Positions 1 through 5,955 of a DNA stretch of 6,956 nt are shown here, piece after piece. A model generated the notes under the pieces. The model ran no database searches. It worked only from the letters and a program-made list of their open reading frames with translations, and had not been told where the DNA came from. The first letter of the stretch is position 1; each line of letters begins with the position of its first letter. Location: NCBI GenBank assembly GCA_913062735.1, contig CAJXWI010000132.1:1-6956 (forward strand), written 5' to 3'. The translations under genes and the position numbers were made by a program. This DNA comes from an uncultured Arcobacter sp. (lineage in GTDB: Bacteria > Campylobacterota > Campylobacteria > Campylobacterales > Arcobacteraceae).

Positions 1-290
1 AATATCATTTCTACTTCATTCAAAGCAAAAGGTTTATGTAAAACACCTTTAGGAACAACATACATTTCCCCCTCGTGTAAACGAACATGTCCATCTTTAA
101 AATCTATTCGTAAATCTCCTTGCAAAACGATAAAGGTTTCATCTGTATCTTTATGCGCATGCCATTGAAAATCTCCTTGAATTTTTACGACTTTGATTTG
201 ATAATCGTTCATTTGTGATATTACTTTAGGAGACCATTGCTCACTAAATAAACTTAGTTTTTCTTTAAAATTAACTGCTTTATAATTCAT
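1..290 (-). CDS. Cupin-domain protein (C-terminus cut by window edge)
   Basis: The visible part is 96 residues, beginning MNYKAVNFKEKLSLFSEQWS and running off the left edge without a stop. Both cupin motifs are present. Motif 1 is G39, H44, H46, E51 and G58, with His-x-His and Glu as the expected metal ligands. Motif 2 is G74, P80, G82 and H85. The protein is therefore a single-domain, metal-binding beta-barrel of the small cupin type, probably little longer than what is seen. The start ATG at 290 follows an AGGA ribosome site in TAGGATAAAGT. Members of this family are often annotated only as cupin domain-containing protein and the substrate cannot be read from sequence. The gene lies downstream of the kinase gene on the same strand, but a 181-bp gap with its own candidate promoter suggests separate transcription. 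The fold call is firm; the function is unknown. Confidence 0.88.
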   Translation of the reverse strand, partial: MNYKAVNFKEKLSLFSEQWSPKVISQMNDYQIKVVKIQGDFQWHAHKDTDETFIVLQGDLRIDFKDGHVRLHEGEMYVVPKGVLHKPFALNEVEMI

Positions 291-346
291 ACTTTATCCT
301 AATTCAAATAGATTTTATTGTGAAATATATTATGAATATACAGGGG

Positions 347-374
347 AGTATAACTCTTAAGCATTTGTTGTCAT
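347..374 (-). promoter_or_regulatory. Candidate sigma-70 promoter of the cupin gene
   Basis: Read on the minus strand, ATGACA (374 to 369, five of six matches to TTGACA) is followed after 16 bp by TATACT (352 to 347). Transcription would start near 340, giving a leader of about 50 nt before the cupin ATG. The -10 box sits inside a short inverted repeat, GAGT-TAT-ACTC (346-356), which could be an operator. The rest of the 291-471 gap is AT-rich, with no open frame and no clear strong terminator for the kinase gene. The promoter is inferred from motifs only. Confidence 0.5.
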
Positions 375-471
375 AGTACATTATTGAATAATTGCTTATT
401 ACTAATTAGGCTCAAACCAAAAAAAATCTAAAAATTCTAAAATTAATTATTAGGAAAAAATATAAACTTAA

Positions 472-2679
472 TTAAAGGAAAGGAAGAATAACAACAAACT
501 CTATTCCTTTATTTTCTTCACTGTGACAAGTGATTGTTCCTTTTAATTTTGAGCTTACTATATTATAAATAATATTTAACCCTAAACCTGTCCGTCCATA
601 TTCTCTATTTGTTGTAAAAAATGGTTCAAAAATTTTATTTATATTCTTTTGAGGTATTCCTTTACCGTTATCTTTATAAATTAACTTTATACTTTTTGAC
701 TCTAGTAAAATGCTTATGTTTATATTTCCTTTTTCTTTTTCTTTAAAACCATGACGGATAGAATTAATAACTAAATTTGATATAATTTGTGAAAATGCAC
801 CTGGGTAACTTTTTATTTTTACGCTAACATCACAATCAACGTTAATATTAATATTTGTTTTTTTTGTAATATTACTTATACTCAATAAAACTCCAGAAAT
901 ATATTCTTTTAAATAAAACTCTCTTATTTCTTCATGTGTTTGATCTACTGAAGTTTGTTTAAAACTCCGAACTAAATCAGCTGTTCTTTTTAAGTTAGAG
1001 TTGATTTGTCGCTCTATATCCTTAGATTCCTCCAGATATGTTTCAAATTCTTCTTTACTCATATCATCGTTATTGTATTTTAATATGATTTCGTCTGTTA
1101 TATCAATTAAATAAGATATTCCAGTAAGTCCAATTCCTACAGGTGTATTTATTTCATGTGCGACTCCGGCAACTAGTCCACCTAAACTTGCCATTTTTTC
1201 TGATTCAATTAATTTAGATTGAGTTTGTTTTAAATTATAGATTGTTTCTTCTAACTCATCATTTGATTCTTCTAATTGCAATGTTCTATCAAATACTTCT
1301 TGCTTTAGATTATCATTGAATTTTTTTAATTCTTTTTGCTGTTTTATAATTGATTTTTGCATAACTTTAAAATTTGAAATTAAAATACCAATTTCATCTT
1401 TTGATTCTAGTTTAATTTCTTTATTAATGTCACCTGTTGCAATTATTTTTGTTATATCTGATAATTCAATTAAAGGCAGTAAAAATTTATTTACAGCAAG
1501 GGAAATTATAAAGGCCAAAATAGCAAAAAGTAAGATGAGTGGAAGTAAAAACTTTTCAACAGATTTATCGATAATACTGTCTATATTAGTACTTAGCTCC
1601 TTTGTGACTTTAAAAATTTCATCTGCATATAATATATCTGCATATATCCATCCTAAGCCCTTCAATTTTGAAAAAGATATATACATTTCTTTATTATTTA
1701 AAACAATTTTCTCAAAACCTGATTCTGTCTTGTTTATCTCTTTAAACAGTTTTTTAAAGTTTATTTTATAATCAAGCAATGTTTTGTTGGAAAGTTCAAT
1801 ATTATTTTCTTTATAAATTTTACTAATAGCGTCTTTAGACAAAGCAATAGGCTTAAAACTACTATCCAATAAAATTGAATAACCTTGTTTATTTTCTTTT
1901 AAAAAATTCTTTAATAAATTTTGTAAGGTTAAATCTGTTCCCACAACACCAATAAAATTATCCTTTACATAAACAGGAGCTATGGCACTAATCATTAAAC
2001 CTTTTTCTGCTGGATCTTTATATAAAGGTGTCCAAAGCAACTTTTTTTCAGGATTAAACTTTGGGGTAGCAGGCAGAAAATAAATGTCATCAATAGTTCT
2101 AAAATCAGGGGGAAATAACTCCAGCATATTTACTCTTGGGTAATAGCGTAAAAAACCTTCTACTCCTAAAAAATAGTTTGCAACAGTATTTATATTTCTG
2201 TTCAATAAGGGTTCAAAATATTCATTTAAATAAGAACTTATCTCAATTTTCTTTAGTATTCTGTCACCAACTTTCATCCAAGTTGGTGTCCATAGTGTTG
2301 AAATATCAGATGTTTTTTCTGTTAATTGATTATTTGGCAAGTGAATTAAATGTTCTTTATAATTCCAATATTTTTTAGTATTGATAATATCTTTATTTAA
2401 GTATAGTTTTTTAGTAAAATCTTGTAAATTATAAACATCTGATTCAATATTTTTTATTAGTATTTTTAACGTTTCTTTTTGAGAATGCGTATATTTTAAA
2501 TAAAATTCTTTCGTTTGGTTAATTAATAATTCATTGCCAGTTCTAATGGCAGATTTTTTTGCTGCATCCAAAGAGGATATTCCAATGTAAATACTAATAA
2601 AGATTAGTATCAAAAATATCATTGAAAAAAACAACAAGGATTTACTCTTGATACCAAATTTAAATTTATTTTCTTTCAT
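472..2679 (-). CDS. Orphan membrane sensor histidine kinase with Cache-type periplasmic sensor
   Basis: This 735-residue inner-membrane kinase should autophosphorylate on a His and pass the phosphate to a response regulator. A first membrane helix lies at about 15-35. A periplasmic region of about 340 residues follows, with a dCache-like signature near 216-250 (WTPLYKD, then PVYVKDNFIGVVGTDL), which in this superfamily usually binds a small ligand. A second membrane helix is at about 377-396, then a HAMP-like linker (about 397-450) and a coiled coil (about 440-495). The phospho-acceptor is H508 in the H-box HEINTP. The ATPase domain has the N-box around N635 and N639, the G1 box DNGKGIP (670-676), the F-box FEPFFTT (684-690) and the G2 box GRTGLGL (695-701). 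All catalytic boxes are intact. The ATG at 2679 follows AAGG at 7-nt spacing. There is no receiver domain within it and no response regulator gene next to it, so its partner is encoded elsewhere. The ligand is unknown. Confidence 0.93.
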   Translation of the reverse strand: MKENKFKFGIKSKSLLFFSMIFLILIFISIYIGISSLDAAKKSAIRTGNELLINQTKEFYLKYTHSQKETLKILIKNIESDVYNLQDFTKKLYLNKDIINTKKYWNYKEHLIHLPNNQLTEKTSDISTLWTPTWMKVGDRILKKIEISSYLNEYFEPLLNRNINTVANYFLGVEGFLRYYPRVNMLELFPPDFRTIDDIYFLPATPKFNPEKKLLWTPLYKDPAEKGLMISAIAPVYVKDNFIGVVGTDLTLQNLLKNFLKENKQGYSILLDSSFKPIALSKDAISKIYKENNIELSNKTLLDYKINFKKLFKEINKTESGFEKIVLNNKEMYISFSKLKGLGWIYADILYADEIFKVTKELSTNIDSIIDKSVEKFLLPLILLFAILAFIISLAVNKFLLPLIELSDITKIIATGDINKEIKLESKDEIGILISNFKVMQKSIIKQQKELKKFNDNLKQEVFDRTLQLEESNDELEETIYNLKQTQSKLIESEKMASLGGLVAGVAHEINTPVGIGLTGISYLIDITDEIILKYNNDDMSKEEFETYLEESKDIERQINSNLKRTADLVRSFKQTSVDQTHEEIREFYLKEYISGVLLSISNITKKTNININVDCDVSVKIKSYPGAFSQIISNLVINSIRHGFKEKEKGNINISILLESKSIKLIYKDNGKGIPQKNINKIFEPFFTTNREYGRTGLGLNIIYNIVSSKLKGTITCHSEENKGIEFVVILPFL

Positions 2680-2704
2680 AAAAATACCTTTTATTAAGAG
2701 AATG

Positions 2705-2733
2705 ACTATAAAGTATACGGTATAAATACTTAA
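2705..2733 (-). promoter_or_regulatory. Candidate promoter/operator of the kinase gene
   Basis: The 99-bp gap upstream of the kinase holds two minus-strand -10 candidates: TATACT (2717 to 2712) and TATAGT (2710 to 2705, with a poor -35 TTAAGT 17 bp upstream). They overlap two inverted repeats: TATAC-G-GTATA (2714-2724), and AAGTAT (2711-2716) paired with ATACTT (2726-2731). Symmetric half-sites over a promoter suit a dimeric regulator, but AT-rich DNA makes such matches fairly easily. This is an inference with no direct support. Confidence 0.35.
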
Positions 2734-2778
2734 TTATTTAGCATCATAAAAAAGTAAAGTTAAAATTTTTTTCTTCTC

Positions 2779-3546
2779 TTAAACTATTTGCTCTTGCCCC
2801 AGTCTATATAGTGCAAAATCATATTTAATGGGGTCTTTTTTATCAAAAGCCTTTAACGATTCTGTAATTTCTAAAGCAGATTTTAAATCGTAGGTTTTTC
2901 GCTGCAGTAGCCCTAATTTTTGCGATACTTTAAAGGTATGCGTATCCAAAGGTAAAATCAAATCTTTCTTATTCACACCCTTCCATAAACCCAAGTCTAA
3001 TTCATCAGATCGTACCATCCAACGTAAATACATATTCCATCTTTTATATGCCCCATTGCCAATTTCTTTTATAGCTCCTTTTTTATCTCTTTTAAAATTC
3101 TTAGAAACTAAGAAGGTATAGCCTTGCGATTTATAATCACTTACCTCATGAATTGCCGTAATGATAGCATCAATTCCTTCTAAAACATTAGCGTCTTTTT
3201 TATATGCGCTTAAAAAAATATCGTTTAAAGAGGCTTTTTCTTTCAATCGTTTAAACGATATGAATGAAGCTGCTACATCAGATGAATTTTGAAATCTGTA
3301 GTAAGAAGATGAGAGTTCTTTTCTTATTATTTCATCACTTTCTTGAAGCAATGAAAAGTCTAGTTTTTCTAGAAACCTTACTATTAATGAAGCTTTTCCA
3401 TACGCATATAAGGCACATAATAAAATGATGTATTCATCTTTATATTGCCTCGCAATTAATAAAGGATCTGGTTTATCACTTGATAATTCACTGCTATTAT
3501 TTCTTTGTTTTACTTCTAAATCTAGGCGTTTTTTTATTGCGCTCAC
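2779..3546 (-). CDS. TIGR02757/DUF2400 family protein (uncharacterised)
   Basis: The 255-residue product matches the conserved pattern of the TIGR02757 (DUF2400) family. It has a DPLLIARQY-like start to the domain (27-35), a helix ending in ALYAYG (45-50), YRF (83-85), a basic, aromatic KRWNMYLRWMVR segment (168-179), LPLDTHT with D201 (199-204), and DPIKYDFALYRLG near the C-terminus (238-250). The family is thought to be distantly related to the HhH-GPD DNA glycosylases (the endonuclease III fold), and D201 sits where their catalytic Asp would be expected. I know of no proven reaction. No four-cysteine iron-sulfur motif is present. The start is GTG at 3546: it follows AAAGG at 6-nt spacing, and an in-frame TAA lies just two codons upstream, so no longer form is possible. 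The gene is transcribed away from the SDR gene, with 74 bp between the two starts, and has a 99-bp gap to the kinase downstream. Confidence 0.88.
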   Translation of the reverse strand: MSAIKKRLDLEVKQRNNSSELSSDKPDPLLIARQYKDEYIILLCALYAYGKASLIVRFLEKLDFSLLQESDEIIRKELSSSYYRFQNSSDVAASFISFKRLKEKASLNDIFLSAYKKDANVLEGIDAIITAIHEVSDYKSQGYTFLVSKNFKRDKKGAIKEIGNGAYKRWNMYLRWMVRSDELDLGLWKGVNKKDLILPLDTHTFKVSQKLGLLQRKTYDLKSALEITESLKAFDKKDPIKYDFALYRLGQEQIV

Positions 3547-3571
3547 TTCTTACCTTTGCTTTATTTGCTTT

Positions 3572-3584
3572 GGATATAATATCC
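3572..3584. promoter_or_regulatory. Palindromic -10 region shared by divergent promoters
   Basis: GGATATAATATCC is a perfect 13-bp palindrome in the 74-bp gap between the divergent SDR and DUF2400 genes. On the plus strand it contains the consensus -10 TATAAT (3575-3580), which would start transcription near 3587, about 34 nt before the SDR ATG. On the minus strand it contains TATTAT, which would serve the DUF2400 gene with a leader of about 25 nt. No good -35 is seen on either side, which is common in Campylobacterota promoters. Use of one or both directions is inferred. Confidence 0.5.
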
Positions 3585-3620
3585 ACTTATATAAAAATAT
3601 TAAATAAATATGGACTAAAA

Positions 3621-4442
3621 ATGCAAAATATATTAATTACTGGATGTTCAAGTGGAATTGGTTTACAAACAGCACTTACACTTAAAGATAATGGCTATAA
3701 AGTTTATGCCTCTGCTAGAAATGATGAAGATATTAAGAACCTAAAAAGCCTTGGTTTTACCACCTTAAAAATAGATGTTACAAATAAACTTGATATTCAA
3801 AATGCTTTGTATTCTATCATTCATGAAGATAAAACACTGGATGCTGTTTTTAATAATGCAGGTTACGGACAACCAGGTGCGCTTGAAGATGTAAGTGTAG
3901 AAGTATTAAAAGAACAATTTGAAACCAATGTTTTTGGACTTCATGAACTAACCCTGCAAGCAATGAAAATATTTAGAGCTCAAGGCTATGGAAAACTAAT
4001 ACAACACAGCTCAGTTTTAGGAATCATTTCTTTAAAATTTAGAGGGGCCTATAATGCAAGTAAATATGCAATTGAGGGATTAAGTGATACCTTAAGACAA
4101 GAGCTTATTGGAAGTAATATAAGCTTATCTGTAATTAATACAGGTCCCGTTACTTCTAAGTTTAGAGAAAATGCGCTAGGTAAATTTGTTAAAAACATTG
4201 ATATTAAAAGCAGTTTTTTTAAGAGCGTTTATGAAAAAGACTTACAAAAAAGATTGGAAAATGATAAAGATACGACACCTTTTAATTTACCAGCAAGCAG
4301 CGTTGCTAATGTAGTTTTAAAAATAATGAAGAGTCAAAAACCAAGGGGCAGATATTATGTAACAAAAGCTACTTATATAATGGGCTTTTTAAAACGTACT
4401 TTACCAACAGGATTATTAGATAAAATACTAAATAAGATGTAA
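3621..4442 (+). CDS. Classical short-chain dehydrogenase/reductase (SDR)
   Basis: This 273-residue soluble oxidoreductase has a single Rossmann fold and should use NAD(P)H on a carbonyl or alcohol substrate. Visible motifs are the cofactor-binding TGCSSGIG (7-14), D52 in IDVT, the NNAG motif (78-81), N103, S131, and the catalytic YNASK (Y144, K148; S131 is 13 residues before Y144), then NTGPV (173-177). R33 after the second strand favours NADP(H). The length is normal for a classical SDR with a C-terminal extension. The start is taken at 3621 (MQNILITG) because the Rossmann strand begins at once. The open frame runs further upstream to an ATG at 3480, but those 47 extra residues overlap the divergent DUF2400 gene, lie upstream of the -10 box and resemble no SDR. 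The ribosome site is weak (GGA 6 nt upstream). The substrate cannot be named. Confidence 0.93.
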   Translation: MQNILITGCSSGIGLQTALTLKDNGYKVYASARNDEDIKNLKSLGFTTLKIDVTNKLDIQNALYSIIHEDKTLDAVFNNAGYGQPGALEDVSVEVLKEQFETNVFGLHELTLQAMKIFRAQGYGKLIQHSSVLGIISLKFRGAYNASKYAIEGLSDTLRQELIGSNISLSVINTGPVTSKFRENALGKFVKNIDIKSSFFKSVYEKDLQKRLENDKDTTPFNLPASSVANVVLKIMKSQKPRGRYYVTKATYIMGFLKRTLPTGLLDKILNKM

Positions 4443-4459
4443 GTCTTATTTAGTATTTT
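4422..4459. terminator. Bidirectional hairpin terminator shared by convergent genes
   Basis: A perfect 16-bp inverted repeat (4422-4437 against 4444-4459) encloses a 6-nt loop, TGTAAG. The arms begin and end in A4 and T4, so each strand's hairpin ends in a U-run. The left arm is made of the last codons of the SDR gene and its TAA stop is in the loop. The right arm covers the last 14 bp of the lipoprotein gene on the other strand. The two stop codons are only 3 bp apart. The stem has just two GC pairs, so its strength in vivo is uncertain, but length and position fit a terminator for both genes. Confidence 0.72.
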
Positions 4460-5099
4460 CATTCATTTCATTTATGAGTGATTTCAAAGCATCGTTAATA
4501 GCATTTTTGAATAAATTCCTAAGAACATAATCATTCAATAAAATATCTTCTTTTTTAAAAGCATCAGAATTTTTGTTATAAGAACTGTGATTTATTTTTT
4601 CATATACAAGCTCATTTGATTCATTAAAAATTTCAATTTGAATATAAATCTTTACTTGCGCAAGTTCTGCTAAAAAAAGTGCATCAAAATCATAATTTAC
4701 AATTGAGAGTTTCATTTTATAAGCAGAAAAAATCTTTCGTTTCTTAGAATAAACTTCATGCTTTGATATTTGCTCAAGAAAATGCTCTTTTGTTAGTTTT
4801 TCTAAATTTATCTTGTGTAACAATAGACTTCGCTCTAAAGCCAAAGAATCCGTATTATTCATTTTTGGATTGACTTTTCCACCAAGACCCAAGGAAAAAT
4901 GTTTTCCTAATAATGCCCCTAAAGAAAGTCCAAAGGTAATAGGAGAAGGTACTTCTTCTTCAATCTTATATACTTCTATTTTGTCATCAATATAAAATGT
5001 TTTCATAGTATCGTTTAAAGAAGGGCCACTTTTAGAAGCACAAGAACTAAGAAAAAGTGATAGTATCAGTATATAAAAAGTACTTTTTATATATCTCAT
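4446..5099 (-). CDS. Hypothetical lipoprotein
   Basis: This 217-residue product has a clear type II signal peptide: basic start (R2, K5), hydrophobic core (about 7-17) and lipobox LSSC with lipidated C20. After C20 comes ASKSGPS, with no Asp at +2, so outer-membrane sorting is possible, although that rule is from E. coli. I do not recognise the family. A short Gly-rich hydrophobic stretch lies at about 55-74 (FGLSLGALLGKHFSLGLGG), then a charged, mostly helical segment (about 85-125), a beta-like region (about 127-168) and a helical C-terminus (190-213). This layout could suit an envelope assembly or transport accessory lipoprotein, but that is a guess. The ATG at 5099 follows a strong AAAGGAG at 6-nt spacing. 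The gene lies 37 bp after rsmD on the same strand, so co-transcription is possible. The lipoprotein call is firm; the function is unknown. Confidence 0.85.
   Translation of the reverse strand: MRYIKSTFYILILSLFLSSCASKSGPSLNDTMKTFYIDDKIEVYKIEEEVPSPITFGLSLGALLGKHFSLGLGGKVNPKMNNTDSLALERSLLLHKINLEKLTKEHFLEQISKHEVYSKKRKIFSAYKMKLSIVNYDFDALFLAELAQVKIYIQIEIFNESNELVYEKINHSSYNKNSDAFKKEDILLNDYVLRNLFKNAINDALKSLINEMNENTK
5070..5093. repeat. 24-bp perfect palindrome in the lipoprotein signal-peptide codons
   Basis: The two halves (5070-5081 and 5082-5093) are exact reverse complements with no spacer. The palindrome covers exactly codons 3-10 of the lipoprotein gene (YIKSTFYI). In the mRNA it could fold into a hairpin beginning 3 nt after the start codon. 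It is AT-rich, with only one GC pair near the centre. Confidence 0.6.
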
Positions 5100-5110
5100 C
5101 TTGAACTCCT

Positions 5111-5129
5111 TTAAATATAATATATTTAA
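5111..5129. repeat. 19-bp perfect AT-only palindrome upstream of the lipoprotein gene
   Basis: TTAAATATA (5111-5119) and TATATTTAA (5121-5129) are exact reverse complements around a central A. The element fills half of the 37-bp gap between rsmD and the lipoprotein gene and overlaps the AAAGGAG ribosome site by two bases. On the minus strand it also contains TATATT/TATTAT, which could act as a -10 box. Whether it is a promoter, an operator, a weak hairpin or chance in AT-only DNA cannot be told. Confidence 0.45.
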
Positions 5130-5136
5130 TTATATA

Positions 5137-5739
5137 TTATATTTTTTTAAAATATGATAAAGTACTTTTTCCAAATTTTTTACTCTTGAACATTGTAAAT
5201 AACCCCAACGTTTCTGGTACTTCTAAGGTAGTTACATGTTCCATACAAATCAAAGAAACATTGTCATTTTCAATATTCTTAATCATTTCAAAACTTTTAT
5301 CATAAATATTTTCCATACCATCTCTAAAATCAAAAGGAGGATCAATATAAATAATAAGTTCTTCATTAGAGTTTTTTAAACTGCTAAGTAATTTAGGGAA
5401 CTCAACAAAAGTATCTCCAAAAATCATTTGAGCATTTAAGGTACCTAAGTTTTTACAGTTTTTTCTTAAAATATTGTAAGAATTTTTATTGATTTCAATA
5501 AAATATGCTATTTTTGCTTCTCTTGAGAGTGCTTCTAAACCAATAGATCCAGACCCAGCAAATGCTTCTACAAATACTTTATCCATAATATCAAACTGTA
5601 AGACATTAAAAAATGACTCTTTTAAACGCGATTTTGACGAACGCGTAACATCTAAAGAAGGAAGTTCTAACTTCTTGCCTTTATATTTCCCTGCTATAAT
5701 CTGTGTAGTAAATATTTCTTTTTTCATAATTCTCTTCAT
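5137..5739 (-). CDS. rsmD: 16S rRNA (guanine(966)-N2)-methyltransferase RsmD
   Basis: RsmD transfers a methyl group from S-adenosylmethionine to N2 of G966 of 16S rRNA during 30S assembly in the cytoplasm. The 200-residue product has the family's usual length and order: IIAGKYKGKKL (14-24), TRSSKSRLKESFFNVL (32-47, the conserved TR...R.KE..FN segment), the SAM-binding FAGSGSIGLEALSR (60-73), acidic E82 after the next strand, GDT (108-110), and catalytic DPPF (133-136) in YIDPPF. The family usually has TRP where this protein has TRS. Two starts are possible: ATG at 5739 (no clear ribosome site) or ATG at 5727 (MKKEIFTTQ), which follows AAGAGA closely. The candidate promoter just upstream would leave only about 9 nt of leader for the first, so the shorter 196-residue form is credible. 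The lipoprotein gene follows 37 bp downstream. Confidence 0.93.
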   Translation of the reverse strand: MKRIMKKEIFTTQIIAGKYKGKKLELPSLDVTRSSKSRLKESFFNVLQFDIMDKVFVEAFAGSGSIGLEALSREAKIAYFIEINKNSYNILRKNCKNLGTLNAQMIFGDTFVEFPKLLSSLKNSNEELIIYIDPPFDFRDGMENIYDKSFEMIKNIENDNVSLICMEHVTTLEVPETLGLFTMFKSKKFGKSTLSYFKKI

Positions 5740-5754
5740 AATTAAATTTTACGT

Positions 5755-5783
5755 AGTATAGCTAATTAGAGTTTATTTTTAAT
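5755..5783 (-). promoter_or_regulatory. Candidate rsmD promoter
   Basis: On the minus strand TATACT (5760 to 5755) is a good -10 box, with only a poor AT-rich -35 (ATTAAA, 5783 to 5778) 17 bp upstream. Transcription would start near 5748, about 9 nt before the first possible rsmD ATG and about 21 nt before the second. Confidence 0.38.
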
Positions 5784-5929
5784 TTCTTTTTAAAAAAAAC
5801 ATAAGAATTCAAAGCCAAAATATAAAACTTCTTCTTTTTTCATAAAATAAATACAGGTTTTTTACGTAATGAAGACTATCATTCCTTAGATAAAGAAGCT
5901 ATTCAATAATATTTTATAAACTATTTAGT

Positions 5930-5935
5930 TATACT
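5930..5935 (+). promoter_or_regulatory. Candidate -10 box of the DUF2062 gene
   Basis: TATACT at 5930-5935 would start transcription near 5942, about 14 nt before the GTG, just ahead of the AAAGGG ribosome site. No clear -35 is visible. The remainder of the 5740-5955 gap between the divergent rsmD and DUF2062 genes is AT-rich and holds no gene with a usable start codon. Confidence 0.35.
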
Positions 5936-5955
5936 GCAAAAAACAAAGGGATTTT

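Noticed and set aside
437..453. Possible terminator hairpin after the kinase gene
   Set aside because: The CTAA/TTAG arms pair for only four bases before mismatches, which is too weak to call.
1316..1771. 151-codon open frame on the plus strand within the kinase gene
   Set aside because: It is antisense to a fully supported histidine kinase, its product has no recognisable motif, and it reads like the complement of AT-rich coding DNA.
3480..3620. N-terminal extension of the SDR frame that looks like a hydrophobic helix
   Set aside because: It overlaps the divergent DUF2400 gene, lies upstream of the likely promoter, and the SDR fold starts at the internal ATG at 3621.
5489..5761. 90-codon plus-strand frame opposite rsmD
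   Set aside because: Antisense shadow of rsmD, whose SAM-binding motif occupies the same bases.
5826..5909. Short plus-strand open frame ending in GFLRNEDYHSLDKEAIQ, protein-like in composition
   Set aside because: No ATG, GTG or TTG start exists in the frame after the upstream stop, and it is only 27 codons. A gene remnant is possible but cannot be supported.
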